Source: Polaribacter sp. Hel1_85 | GTDB taxonomy: Bacteria; Bacteroidota; Bacteroidia; Flavobacteriales; Flavobacteriaceae | Direction: 5' to 3' | Assembly (NCBI RefSeq): GCF_000766795.1 | Contig: NZ_JPDS01000002.1 | Coordinates: 811,001-875,000 of the forward strand | Length of the DNA: 64,000 bases | Shown here: piece by piece, positions 45,297-54,280 of the stretch | How positions within the stretch are numbered: the first letter of the stretch is position 1 | Layout of the letters: every line of letters starts with the position of its first letter | Program-made: the position numbers and the translations under genes | Notes under the pieces: model-generated | Seen by the model: only the letters and a program-made list of their open reading frames with translations | What the model was told of the DNA's origin: nothing | Databases searched by the model: none

Positions 45297-47066
45297 ATGA
45301 AAAATCTTTTTTTTCTTATTTTATTAACTATAACTAGCGTTAGCTTCTCTCAAAATGATTATTTGTTGGGAGAAAGTTATTATAGAGAAGGTGAGTATGA
45401 AAAAGCAACTCAGGTTTTTAAAAAACTATATTCTAAAAGCCCATTTAACACTTCGTACTTAAGTCGATTAATTTCTTGCTATCAAGAAACAAATCAATTT
45501 TTAGAAGCAGAAAAAATTTTAAAATTAAAAATCAAAAAAAATCCTCAACAAGGTTTTTTATATGTGTATTTAGGATATAATTACGAACGACAGCAGTTAA
45601 AGGAATTGGCCAAAAAAAATTATGATTTTGCCTTAAATTCAATTGATAAAAACGCTTCTTATGGAGGAATTATAGGTCGTGTATTTAAAGATTATAACCA
45701 TTTAGACAACGCAGTTTTAGCTTATGAAAAAGTAATGGCAAAAAATGAAAATGCCGATTATAGTTTTCAGATTGCACAGATTTATGGCGAAAAAGGTGAC
45801 TTCAAAAAAATGTTTGAATCCTATATCAATATGGTTGATAAAACTGAGAAGTACTTAGGTCTTGTACAAAGATATACCAGTAAATATATAACTGACGATT
45901 CTGAAAACGAAGCCAATATATTATTTAGAAAAACGCTTTTACGAAAATCTGCAAGTAACCCAAAAGATGTATGGAATGTTTTATTAAGTTGGTTGTTTAC
46001 ACAGCAAAAAGACTATGGAAAATCTTTAATTCAACAAAAAGCATTATACCAAAGAAACCCAAGTGATTTATCTGCAATTTTTAGTCTAGGAAAAATAGCT
46101 TTTGAGAATAAAGATTATGATTCTGCAAAAGACTGTTTTGATTTTATCACTCAAAAATCATCATCAAACGAAGAAAAAGTTGATGGCTTTTTATACATCA
46201 CAAAAATAGCTGTTGCTACTAAAAACCCAGAAACAGAAAAATTATTTCAATCGCTTTTTAATCAATTTGGAAAAAATGCTTTAACCTTAAAGTTACAAGT
46301 TGAATATGCAGATTTCTTAACATTTCAACAAAACAAACCAGAGGAAGCAAAAGAGATTTTAGAAAATGCTTTAAACTTTTCAAACTCTAAATTTGACAAA
46401 GCAAGAATCAAACTAAAACTAGGAGATATTTTAGTTTTTACAGGAAAATATAACAAAGCATTAATTTATTTTTCTCAAATTCAGACACAACTTAAAAATC
46501 ACGAATTAGCACAACAAGCTCGTTTTAAAGTGGCGCAAACAAGTTATTTTAAAAGAGATTTTACTTGGGCAAAAGCTCAATTAAAAGTGTTAAAAAGCTC
46601 TACAACACAATTAATTGCCAATGATGCTTTAGAACTCTTCTTAATCATTACAGATAATGAACCAGTAGATTCTATTCCTTCTGGATTAAAAGAATATTCA
46701 AAAGCAGAATTATTAGCTTTTCAGAATAAAACACAACAAGCAATTGATACTTTAAATATTATCAACAAAGATTTTAAAGGACAACCAATAGAAGATGAAG
46801 CACTTTTTAAACAAGCAAAATTATTTATTAAGCTAAATCAGTTTGAAGCTGCAATTACAAATTTTGAAAAAGTAATATCTCTAAATCCTGAAGGTATTTT
46901 AATTGATGATGCTTATTACGAATTGGCAGAATTGTACAAAAATCATTTAAATAATCTCGAAAAAGCTTCAGAATACTATCAAAAGATTATTTTTGACTTT
47001 TCTTCTAGTATTTACTTAGTAGATGCCAGAAAAAAATATCGTAAAATAAGGGGTGATACTATTTAG
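45297..47066 (+). CDS. Exported TPR-repeat protein
   Basis: This 589-aa protein starts at ATG 45297, just behind a -7 box, with a signal peptide (MKNLFFLILLTITSVSFSQ). It then consists almost entirely of tetratricopeptide repeats (YYREGEYEKATQVFKKLY, YVYLGYNYERQQLKELAKKN, ALFKQAKLFIKLNQFEAAI and others), with a YfiO-like end. It is probably periplasmic and binds protein partners. It is co-transcribed with the DUF4286 gene 45 bp downstream. The partner is not inferable. Confidence 0.85.
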   Translation: MKNLFFLILLTITSVSFSQNDYLLGESYYREGEYEKATQVFKKLYSKSPFNTSYLSRLISCYQETNQFLEAEKILKLKIKKNPQQGFLYVYLGYNYERQQLKELAKKNYDFALNSIDKNASYGGIIGRVFKDYNHLDNAVLAYEKVMAKNENADYSFQIAQIYGEKGDFKKMFESYINMVDKTEKYLGLVQRYTSKYITDDSENEANILFRKTLLRKSASNPKDVWNVLLSWLFTQQKDYGKSLIQQKALYQRNPSDLSAIFSLGKIAFENKDYDSAKDCFDFITQKSSSNEEKVDGFLYITKIAVATKNPETEKLFQSLFNQFGKNALTLKLQVEYADFLTFQQNKPEEAKEILENALNFSNSKFDKARIKLKLGDILVFTGKYNKALIYFSQIQTQLKNHELAQQARFKVAQTSYFKRDFTWAKAQLKVLKSSTTQLIANDALELFLIITDNEPVDSIPSGLKEYSKAELLAFQNKTQQAIDTLNIINKDFKGQPIEDEALFKQAKLFIKLNQFEAAITNFEKVISLNPEGILIDDAYYELAELYKNHLNNLEKASEYYQKIIFDFSSSIYLVDARKKYRKIRGDTI

Positions 47067-47111
47067 GTTTTAAACTCGAAACTTACAACTCAACACTCAT
47101 AAATTGAAAAA

Positions 47112-47441
47112 ATGTACATATACAACGTAACTATAAATATTGATGAAAGTGTTCATTTAGAATGGATAACTTGGATGGAAACACACATTTTAGATGTGCT
47201 AAATACTGGTAAATTTTTATCTGCAAAACTAACAGAAGTTTTAGTAGAAGAAGAAATGGGAGGAAGAACTTATTCTGTACAATACACAGCAAATACCAAA
47301 GAAGATTTAGAAGATTATTATACAAATGATGCAGATAAATTGCGTAGTGAAAGTCTTAAAAAATTTAGTGATAAAATGTTAACTTTTAGAACTGAGTTAA
47401 AGGTTATAAAAGAGTTTTATCCTACAAATACTAGTAATTAA
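47112..47441 (+). CDS. DUF4286 protein
   Basis: This 109-aa protein matches DUF4286: YNVTINIDESVHLEWITWM at the start, GRTYSVQYTANTKEDLEDYY in the middle and KKFSDKMLTFRTEL at the end. It has a ferredoxin-like alpha/beta pattern and is cytoplasmic. No function is known to me. In Bacteroidota it is commonly a neighbour of rsmA (here 1 kb away) and TPR genes. Confidence 0.85.
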   Translation: MYIYNVTINIDESVHLEWITWMETHILDVLNTGKFLSAKLTEVLVEEEMGGRTYSVQYTANTKEDLEDYYTNDADKLRSESLKKFSDKMLTFRTELKVIKEFYPTNTSN

Positions 47442-47444
47442 TTT

Positions 47445-47470
47445 ATCATTCCTGCAAAAGCAGGAATCCA
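47445..47470. repeat. Short ATTCC hairpin repeat (possible bidirectional terminator)
   Basis: ATTCCTGC (47448-47455), AAAA, GCAGGAAT (47460-47467) is a perfect 8-bp stem in the context TATCATTCC...GGAATCCA. A related repeat is at 19966-19990 (GTCATTCCC...GGGAATC). It sits between convergent genes. Confidence 0.65.
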
Positions 47471-47546
47471 ATCGCTATTCATTTTGGTCAAAAAATAATA
47501 TTAAACTACTTATTCTAGTTATAGTTTTTATATAAATAGTTAAAAA

Positions 47547-48398
47547 TTATAAACTTACACCAACACCAATAGAAAAAGCATCAATTTTAGTAACGCCAAT
47601 TTTAAAATGCTCATAACCAGAAGAAATATGATAATTTTTTAAATGATATTTTAATAGCATTTTTGTATTGTTTACTTCACTATTATTTATGGATGTCCAT
47701 TTATGAGAAAAGTGTAAACTCACTGGTTTTTTAATAAACCAGTTTGCTCCTAAACCCAATCCAAAACCAGATTTATTTACATCATTCCCAACATGCATAA
47801 TTCCTAAAGCAAACCATGTATCAAATTTCTGAGTTCTTATTCTATGATATTTTAAAAGAGCTGAATACAGAGAAAAATTATCCTTTTTAATCGCTATATT
47901 TTCTTTTAAATATAAATAACTAACATCTAAACTAAAACGCTTTAGAAAACGAAAGTCTACATCAAAATTGTTTCCATACAAATTGCTGTTTTCAATAACA
48001 AAGTTGTTTGTAATATCAAATCTTGTAATATTATAATTTATTGAATCAGTATAAATAAAATTACCTTGATACGATTTTTCATACGGATAATGAGCAATTT
48101 CTGCATCATGCATTCTTCCGTCGGTTTCAAATGGAGATTCTATTGCAATTCCATAAGCCGTGTAAGCAAATAGTTTTATAAAAATTTCTCCAAAAAAGGA
48201 ACCAAAAAAAGATTTATTACTTCCTTTTTTGGATTTTTTTGATGTTGATGAAGATTTTGATGTTGATGAAGAGCCTGAAGAACTTAGTGATGAAGTAGAT
48301 TTTAAGCTTTCTTTTCCTTTTTCTAACTTACCTTCTTGTGAGAAAGTATTGATATTAATTGCTAAAAAGGCAGCAAGAACTAATAATTTTCTTTGCAT
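47547..48398 (-). CDS. Hypothetical exported protein, Ser-rich linker plus predicted beta-barrel
   Basis: This 283-aa protein has a signal peptide (MQRKLLVLAAFLAININTFSQ), a 35-residue Ser/Lys-rich low-complexity linker (SSTSKSSSTSKKSKKGSNKS) and then alternating amphipathic strands (FDVDFRFLKRFSLDVSYLYL, GFGLGLGANWFIKKPVSLHF) ending GVGVSL. That fits a small outer-membrane beta-barrel. I recognise no family. It is divergent from rsmA and convergent with the DUF4286 gene. Confidence 0.65.
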   Translation of the reverse strand: MQRKLLVLAAFLAININTFSQEGKLEKGKESLKSTSSLSSSGSSSTSKSSSTSKKSKKGSNKSFFGSFFGEIFIKLFAYTAYGIAIESPFETDGRMHDAEIAHYPYEKSYQGNFIYTDSINYNITRFDITNNFVIENSNLYGNNFDVDFRFLKRFSLDVSYLYLKENIAIKKDNFSLYSALLKYHRIRTQKFDTWFALGIMHVGNDVNKSGFGLGLGANWFIKKPVSLHFSHKWTSINNSEVNNTKMLLKYHLKNYHISSGYEHFKIGVTKIDAFSIGVGVSL

Positions 48399-48484
48399 TA
48401 GTTTGGTTTTAAAACTCAGAACAAATCAAATATTATGCCGATTTTTAGCTGTACTTTTGTTTTTGAAGCATAAAACTTATAATT

Positions 48485-49288
48485 GTGTCTGTAAAAGCAA
48501 AAAAACATTTAGGTCAGCATTTTTTAACGGATGAAAGTATTGCAAAGGATATTGCAGATGCTTTAACTGAAAATGGATATGATGATGTGTTAGAAATTGG
48601 TCCTGGAATGGGTGTTTTAACTAAGTATTTATTACCGAAAAAAGCAAAAGTAACTGTTATGGAATTAGACAGAGAATCTGTTGCCTATTTGCATGATACT
48701 TTTCCTTTAGAACATATTAAACTAGACACATCAAAAGAACATTTTGAAATTATTGAAGGTGATTTTTTAAAGAAAAATATTCAAGATATTTTCAATAAAA
48801 AACAGGTAGCTATTATTGGTAATTTTCCATATAATATTTCTACTCAAATTGTTTTTAAAGCGATAGAAAATAGAGAATATGTGCCTGAATTTGCTGGAAT
48901 GTTTCAAAAAGAAGTGGCAAAAAGAATCGCAGAAAAAGAAGGAAGTAAAGTCTATGGAATTCTATCTGTTTTAACGCAAGCTTTTTTTGATGTAGAATAC
49001 TTATTTACAGTACCACCAACTGTTTTTAATCCACCACCAAAAGTAGATTCTGGAGTGATTAGATTGATCAGAAAAAAAGATTTTTCACTTCCTGTAGATG
49101 AAAAATTATTTTTTAGAGTGGTAAAAACGGCTTTTAATCAAAGAAGAAAAATGTTACGTTCTAGTTTAAAATCATTCAAACTTTCGGATTCTTTAAAAGA
49201 AGAACTTATCTTTACCAAAAGACCAGAACAGTTATCTGTAAATGATTTTATAGAATTAACAAAAAAACTAGCAGAAAATGTCATTTGA
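48485..49288 (+). CDS. rsmA: 16S rRNA dimethyladenosine transferase RsmA (KsgA)
   Basis: This 267-aa protein starts at GTG 48485 ([14 protein letters not shown]). It has the SAM motif [16 protein letters not shown] and the catalytic NFPYNIS motif ([14 protein letters not shown]), then [14 protein letters not shown]. It dimethylates A1518/A1519 (E. coli numbering) of 16S rRNA. It overlaps mgtE by 11 bp. Confidence 0.96.
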   Translation: MSVKAKKHLGQHFLTDESIAKDIADALTENGYDDVLEIGPGMGVLTKYLLPKKAKVTVMELDRESVAYLHDTFPLEHIKLDTSKEHFEIIEGDFLKKNIQDIFNKKQVAIIGNFPYNISTQIVFKAIENREYVPEFAGMFQKEVAKRIAEKEGSKVYGILSVLTQAFFDVEYLFTVPPTVFNPPPKVDSGVIRLIRKKDFSLPVDEKLFFRVVKTAFNQRRKMLRSSLKSFKLSDSLKEELIFTKRPEQLSVNDFIELTKKLAENVI

Positions 49289-50627
49289 AATCACAGAAGA
49301 ATTTCTAGAACAACTATCTGATGTTATAAAATCTAATGATGATAAGGTAATTTCTTCCTTATTTAAAGAAGTCCATTATGCAGATATTGCAGAGGTTTTA
49401 GACGAGGTAAACTTTGATGAAGCAATCTACATTATCAAACTTTTAGATAGTGAGAAAACGTCTGAAATCCTTATGGAATTAGACGAAGATATTCGTGAGA
49501 AAATTTTAGAAAACTTATCTGCAAAAGAAATTGCAGAAGAAGTTGAAGAAATGGATTCTGATGATGCTGCAGATATTATAGGAGAATTATCAGAAGAAAG
49601 ACAAGAACGGGTAATTTCTGCTTTAGAAGATCAAGAATTAGCTGCAGATATTAAAGAATTACTTTCTTACGAAGAAGAAACTGCAGGTGCTTTAATGGCA
49701 AAAGAATTAGTAAAAGTCTATGAAACATGGACAGTTGCTGGTTGTATGCGTAGAATTAGAGGACAAGCAAAAGATGTAACCAGAGTTCATTCTATTTACG
49801 TAGTAGATAAAGAAGAAAAATTAATTGGTAGACTTTCTTTAAAAGATTTAATTATTGCCAAATCCGATCAAAAAATATCAGAAATATATATAGATCAAGT
49901 AGATTCTGTAAACATAAATGAAGACGATGAAGAAGTTGCTAAAATTATGGCAAAATATGATTTAGAAGCAATTCCTGTTGTAGACGACAACAATGTTTTA
50001 TTGGGTAGAATTACTATTGATGATATTGTAGATGTTTTAAAAGAAGAAGCTGATAAAGATTATCAATTGGCAGCTGGTTTAACACAAGATGTAGATTCTG
50101 ATGATAGTATTTTAGATTTAACTAAAGCACGTTTACCTTGGTTGTTTTTAGGATTAATTGGTGGTGTTGGTGCTTTTTTAATTATGGAAGGCTTTCATGG
50201 AGTATTTGCAAAATATGCAGCTTTATTTTTCTTTACCCCACTAATTGCAGCAATGGCAGGTAATGTTGGTGTACAGTCTTCTGCAATTATTGTGCAAGGT
50301 TTAGCAAATGATGATGTAAAAGGAAGTATAAATAGTAGACTTTTTAAAGAAATGCTTTTAGCGGCTTTAAATGGTGTTATTTTAGCCCTTTTTCTATTTC
50401 TTTTTGTTTGGGCTTATCAAGGTAAAATGAATCTTGCTTTAGCTATTTCTGTATCTTTAGTAATTGTAATTATTGTAGCGGGTTTAATAGGTACTTTTGT
50501 GCCTTTATTTTTAAACAAAAGAGGTATCGATCCAGCAATAGCAACAGGACCTTTTATTACAACTTCTAACGATATTTTTGGAATCTTAATTTATTTTATG
50601 ATTGCAAAAATGATTTTAGGCATATAA
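49278..50627 (+). CDS. mgtE: Magnesium transporter MgtE
   Basis: This 449-aa protein has an acidic helical N-domain (residues ~5-125, [17 protein letters not shown]), two CBS domains (~135-255, [19 protein letters not shown]) and five TM helices (~285-449, with [16 protein letters not shown] and [17 protein letters not shown]). The acidic N-domain and CBS pair gate the channel by Mg2+ level. The 11-bp overlap with rsmA is commonly seen in flavobacterial genomes. Confidence 0.96.
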   Translation: MSFEITEEFLEQLSDVIKSNDDKVISSLFKEVHYADIAEVLDEVNFDEAIYIIKLLDSEKTSEILMELDEDIREKILENLSAKEIAEEVEEMDSDDAADIIGELSEERQERVISALEDQELAADIKELLSYEEETAGALMAKELVKVYETWTVAGCMRRIRGQAKDVTRVHSIYVVDKEEKLIGRLSLKDLIIAKSDQKISEIYIDQVDSVNINEDDEEVAKIMAKYDLEAIPVVDDNNVLLGRITIDDIVDVLKEEADKDYQLAAGLTQDVDSDDSILDLTKARLPWLFLGLIGGVGAFLIMEGFHGVFAKYAALFFFTPLIAAMAGNVGVQSSAIIVQGLANDDVKGSINSRLFKEMLLAALNGVILALFLFLFVWAYQGKMNLALAISVSLVIVIIVAGLIGTFVPLFLNKRGIDPAIATGPFITTSNDIFGILIYFMIAKMILGI

Positions 50628-50630
50628 AAA

Positions 50631-50660
50631 ACCTTTCCGATTTCTCAGAAAGGTCTTTTT
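50631..50660 (+). terminator. Terminator after mgtE
   Basis: ACCTTTC (50631-50637) pairs with GAAAGGT (50648-50654) around a 10-nt loop, followed by CTTTTTC. Confidence 0.8.
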
Positions 50661-50830
50661 CTCTTTTTCTTAATTTTAGATATAAGCCCCTAATCTCATA
50701 TCTGCAATTGATCCCTTTTTCAAATTGTATTTGTTTGGTTAAACAACTACACGTCAAAAGTACATTAGATTAGAAAACTAAGAATGAGAAAAACCGCAGA
50801 CTAAAATGTGGATTTCCGCAAAAGTGAAAA

Positions 50831-51508
50831 TTAATCAATAATACCAAGTTCTTTAGCCTTTAAAACTAAATCTGTATTATTATTTGCGTTTAAATCGGAC
50901 CTTAAATTACCTAATTTTGTTTCTATAGAACGAAGTTTTAAAAAAGAACCATCTCCCTTTTTAATAACACCTTCTAAATTGGCTATTTTAGGGTGATTTG
51001 GAAGCTCTTTTAGTATTTGTATAGCTACATCGTCCATTTGAATTTGAATGATGTTTCTACGCATTATTTTTTGATGAATTTCATGCGTGTAATAGTAATC
51101 ATTTACTAACATTTTTTGAATAGCAAAACCTATTTCTGTAGCATCACATTTACTTTTTAATAAATAAGCATTAGGATTTAAATTACTGATAACATTATAA
51201 ACCCTGTTGGTTTCTGTGTGGCCTGTTATTACACCTATTTTAATATTAATATCATTGTTTTTGATAGCTTTAATCAATTCTTCTCCTCCATCTAAAAGAG
51301 CGTCTTCAGTAGTATTATCAAAACTTAAATCTGTAAATAAAAGTTGAAACGGATTTGTATTCTGATTGCTTTTTATCAACTGAAAAGCGTCATCGCAATT
51401 ATTAGTGGTTACCACATCAAAATCGCCAACTTCTTTTAAAGAACAAACGATGCCTTGTATAACAAGTTGATGATCATCAGCAATTAAAATTCTTATTTTA
51501 TTTTCCAT
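50831..51508 (-). CDS. Response regulator with divergent NarL-type C-terminus
   Basis: This 225-aa protein has a receiver domain at residues ~4-135 (acidic D11/D12, phospho-acceptor D60 in LLFTDLSF, late Lys in AYLLKSK). The C-terminal ~75 residues follow the LuxR/NarL layout loosely (VAIQILKELPNHPKIANLEG, then SIETKLGNLRSDLNANNNTDLVLKA), with a longer insert before the recognition helix. It overlaps the TPR kinase gene by 11 bp, so the two form one unit. Targets are unknown. Confidence 0.85.
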   Translation of the reverse strand: MENKIRILIADDHQLVIQGIVCSLKEVGDFDVVTTNNCDDAFQLIKSNQNTNPFQLLFTDLSFDNTTEDALLDGGEELIKAIKNNDINIKIGVITGHTETNRVYNVISNLNPNAYLLKSKCDATEIGFAIQKMLVNDYYYTHEIHQKIMRRNIIQIQMDDVAIQILKELPNHPKIANLEGVIKKGDGSFLKLRSIETKLGNLRSDLNANNNTDLVLKAKELGIID

Positions 51509-53456
51509 GTTTAGGGATTTCTATATCAATATTTGTTCCTTTTTCTAACTCACTTTTAATAGAAAAAACACCATTAATCTCTTCTATTCTCTCTTTCATA
51601 TTTTTTAACCCAATTCCAGTTTTCTTATCAGCAACATTAAAACCTTTTCCGTTATCAGAAATTGTTAAAAAAACTGCATTTTTTGTTTCACTAAAACTTA
51701 AAATAATATTTTTTGCAGCTGCATGTTTTTTAGCATTCTGAATACTTTCTCTTATTGTTAAAAACAAGGTTCTTTTAATAGCATTATTAATATTTTGCCA
51801 ATCTACAGTGTCTATTTTCTCTGCTTTAATTCTAAAATCGATTTCAAAAAAGTCTGATATTAAATTAATTATCTGATCTTTAAAAGACACTTTATCAAAG
51901 CTCTCACTACTTAATTGATGTGATAAATTCCTTACATTTTCTTTGATAACATCTAAGCTTTTTGCTTCTTCTGTTTGGTTGGTTTTTGCTAATTTTAAAT
52001 GTAGCATTCGTATATCTCCTGCAACCTCATCATGTAAAGATTTTGCAATTTGCTGACGCTCTTTTTCACGTGCCTCAATTTGTTGTAACTTCGCTTCAAA
52101 AAGGATCTTTTTTCTTCTACTAGAAACAACATTTGCACCAAAACCAATAAACAAAATACTTGTTCCTGCTATAAGCCACCCAATTGTTTTTTGTTGTTTT
52201 TCACTTTCTAAAAGCAATTGCTTTTGGGTGTTCTCTTCCTTTAAACCTGCGTTTTCTTTGTCCTTCTTTTCTGTTTCGTATCTAATTTTTGCAAACTGAT
52301 TTTTTAGAGTTCGTTCTCTTTTGTATAAACTATCATTTAATTGAATATATTCTTGTAAATATTGCCTTCCTTTTTCTCCTTTAATAAGTTGTGATAATAA
52401 ATTCAAATTTATTAAAGTTCTGTTACTATTATTGGTCTGTTTTGCTAGTTTTATTCCTTTTTTTGAATGAAAAATTGCTTTTTGTGTCTCTCTTTCTTTA
52501 AAATAATAACCTGCTAAAATTGTATGTGAGATACTTTGTTCATATAAGTAATTATGTTTCTCTCTAGAGCTTAATGCTGTTTTATAACCTTTTAATGCTT
52601 CTTTATGTTTTCCTAACTTATAATTACTAGAGGCTAAGTTTTCGAGTAATGATTGATATCTAATCGGGTACTTATATTCTAAACTATCAAACGCTAACCC
52701 TTTTTTATAAAATGCAATTGCTTCTCTATGATTATTCTCTCTAAAATAAGATAACCCTGCATTAGTATAATAATCAAGATTTGATATTTCTTTAACTTTC
52801 TTATTTAAATTAGATTTATTTATTTCAAAACATTTTAAATAGTTTTTTCTAGCTTCTTTTTGTCTTCCTAACTCACTTAAAACGAGTCCTAAATTATTAT
52901 ATAAATATAAAGTATAAACTTTTTCATTTAATGGTTCAATATAAAGTAACCCTTCTATAGTAGATATTTCACTTCCTAGATAATCCCTTTCCCTTTCTTG
53001 AATTCTAGCCATAGAAAGTAGTCTTCTTGCTACAGATAAAGAATCTTTTAGAAGAATAGAAATGTTTTTAGATTTATGGTAATAATAAAAAAGACTGTCA
53101 GTTTTATATTGGATACGATAAAATAACGCTTTGTAGTGATAATGTTTTGCTAAAGCAATAGAATCTTTATTTTTTGAATATAAGTTTAATAATTTTTGAT
53201 TACTTAAAGACAAGTTGTTAAGGTCTTTATTATAATAACTCTTTAAGCCAAAATCTATATATGTTTTTCTAATTAAAGAATCTATTTGGGTTTTTTCTGC
53301 TAAAAAAAAAGCTCTTTTAGGCAGTATAGAATTATTGGTCTCTTTGTATTTTTTTAGTAATACATTAATAGAATCTGGTTTTTTTTCAAAATCTTTGTTT
53401 TGAGAAAAAATAGAAAAATTAATAAATAAAGTAATAAAAATTATTTTTTTATACAT
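51498..53456 (-). CDS. TPR-type sensor histidine kinase (HisKA_3)
   Basis: This 652-aa protein has a signal peptide (~residues 1-18), about 6-8 tetratricopeptide repeats (to ~residue 370), a coiled coil, one TM helix (~425-445), a HisKA_3 domain with His475 (IAKSLHDEVAGDIRML) and an ATPase domain (SDNGKGFN...GIGLKNMKERIEEING). The periplasmic TPR suits binding of a peptide or protein ligand. The small peptide gene upstream on the same strand, beyond a perfect hairpin, is a candidate for such a ligand; that is inference. Confidence 0.92.
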   Translation of the reverse strand: MYKKIIFITLFINFSIFSQNKDFEKKPDSINVLLKKYKETNNSILPKRAFFLAEKTQIDSLIRKTYIDFGLKSYYNKDLNNLSLSNQKLLNLYSKNKDSIALAKHYHYKALFYRIQYKTDSLFYYYHKSKNISILLKDSLSVARRLLSMARIQERERDYLGSEISTIEGLLYIEPLNEKVYTLYLYNNLGLVLSELGRQKEARKNYLKCFEINKSNLNKKVKEISNLDYYTNAGLSYFRENNHREAIAFYKKGLAFDSLEYKYPIRYQSLLENLASSNYKLGKHKEALKGYKTALSSREKHNYLYEQSISHTILAGYYFKERETQKAIFHSKKGIKLAKQTNNSNRTLINLNLLSQLIKGEKGRQYLQEYIQLNDSLYKRERTLKNQFAKIRYETEKKDKENAGLKEENTQKQLLLESEKQQKTIGWLIAGTSILFIGFGANVVSSRRKKILFEAKLQQIEAREKERQQIAKSLHDEVAGDIRMLHLKLAKTNQTEEAKSLDVIKENVRNLSHQLSSESFDKVSFKDQIINLISDFFEIDFRIKAEKIDTVDWQNINNAIKRTLFLTIRESIQNAKKHAAAKNIILSFSETKNAVFLTISDNGKGFNVADKKTGIGLKNMKERIEEINGVFSIKSELEKGTNIDIEIPKHGK

Positions 53457-53464
53457 AAAAGTAA

Positions 53465-53490
53465 AATACCTTGATTTTCATCAAGGTATT
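53465..53490 (-). terminator. Perfect 11-bp hairpin between peptide gene and kinase gene
   Basis: AATACCTTGAT (53465-53475) pairs with ATCAAGGTATT (53480-53490) around a 4-nt loop. On the - strand it is followed by TTTACTTTT, then the kinase ATG 8 bp away. It may terminate most peptide transcripts and let some read through to the kinase. Confidence 0.75.
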
Positions 53491-53504
53491 AGTGTTAAAT
53501 TTCA

Positions 53505-53606
53505 CTATTTTTCTTCTCCATCTTCTCCATCTTCTCCATTTCCTCCTTCTCCTCCAGGACTTAAATTCATTGCTAATTCTTCTAAATTGTTTTCTTGTAA
53601 ATTCAT
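53505..53606 (-). CDS. 33-aa Gly/Glu-rich small peptide upstream of the TPR kinase
   Basis: Read from ATG 53606 to TAG 53505. The N-terminal half is helical and acidic (MNLQENNLEELAMNLSPGG). The rest is built of GGA-GAA-GAT repeats encoding (G-E-D)-type units and ends EEK. It is rich in Gly/Glu/Asp and has no Cys or signal sequence. LSPGG resembles double-Gly leader ends only weakly (no hydrophobic residue at -4). It has its own T-rich upstream region and a hairpin after it. I do not recognise a family. Confidence 0.6.
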   Translation of the reverse strand: MNLQENNLEELAMNLSPGGEGGNGEDGEDGEEK

Positions 53607-53663
53607 TTTTACATGCTTTTTTGTTTAACAACCTAAAAATAAGATTTTAGTATTAAAAATCAA

Positions 53664-54215
53664 CTATAATTTGTTTATTTTTTGAAATAAATCCCACAAA
53701 ACAACTCCTGTAGTTACAGAAATATTTAAAGAATGTTTGGTGCCTAATTGTGGAATTTCAACACATACATCAGCAGCACTTACAACTTCTTGTTGTACAC
53801 CTTTTACTTCATTACCCATTACTATTGCATATTTTTCTCCTTTCGTAGGATAAAAAGTATCGAGTTTTGTTGAATTTTCTGCTTGTTCAATCGCAAGTAC
53901 TTTAATATTTGAATCTTTCAATTTTTGAATAAGCGTTAGCGTATCTCCTACATATTCCCAAGCAACAGATTCAGTTGCGCCTAAAGCGGTTTTATGAATG
54001 TCTTTATTTGGCGGAGTTGCACAAATACCACACAAGTATATTTTTTCAATTAGAAAAGCATCCGAAGTTCTAAAAACAGAACCAATATTATTTAAACTTC
54101 TAATGTTGTCTAAAACTACAATTATTGGTGTTTTTTTAACGGTTTTAAATTCATCAACCGAAATTCTACCTAACTCGTTATTTTTTAATTTTCTCATAAA
54201 AAATTTCTTTGTCAA
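53664..54215 (-). CDS. SpoU/TrmH-family RNA 2'-O-methyltransferase
   Basis: This 183-aa SPOUT protein shows motif 1 VLDNIRSLNNIGSVFRTSDAF (about residues 35-55), motif 2 AIVMGNEVKGV and motif 3 HSLNISVTTGVVLWDL, the knotted SAM site. It is a single-domain, TrmH-type enzyme that methylates a tRNA or rRNA ribose; which one cannot be told. The start is ATG 54215. It is divergent from the T9SS gene. Confidence 0.88.
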   Translation of the reverse strand: MTKKFFMRKLKNNELGRISVDEFKTVKKTPIIVVLDNIRSLNNIGSVFRTSDAFLIEKIYLCGICATPPNKDIHKTALGATESVAWEYVGDTLTLIQKLKDSNIKVLAIEQAENSTKLDTFYPTKGEKYAIVMGNEVKGVQQEVVSAADVCVEIPQLGTKHSLNISVTTGVVLWDLFQKINKL

Positions 54216-54257
54216 ATCTTAACAAAAATAATGTATAAATTAAATAACAAAAGATTT

Positions 54258-54265
54258 TATATTTG
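54258..54265 (+). promoter_or_regulatory. -7 box (TATATTTG) of the T9SS leucine-rich protein
   Basis: It lies 15 bp before ATG 54281. The in-frame TTG at 54263 is inside this box and therefore not the start. Confidence 0.6.
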
Positions 54266-54280
54266 TTAAAAAAGTTAAAA

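Noticed and set aside
53449..53631. 60-aa Arg/Trp-rich ORF overlapping the peptide gene
   Set aside because: It is the alternative frame of the GGA-GAA-GAT repeats on the same strand, crosses the hairpin and enters the kinase gene; the 33-aa frame fits better.
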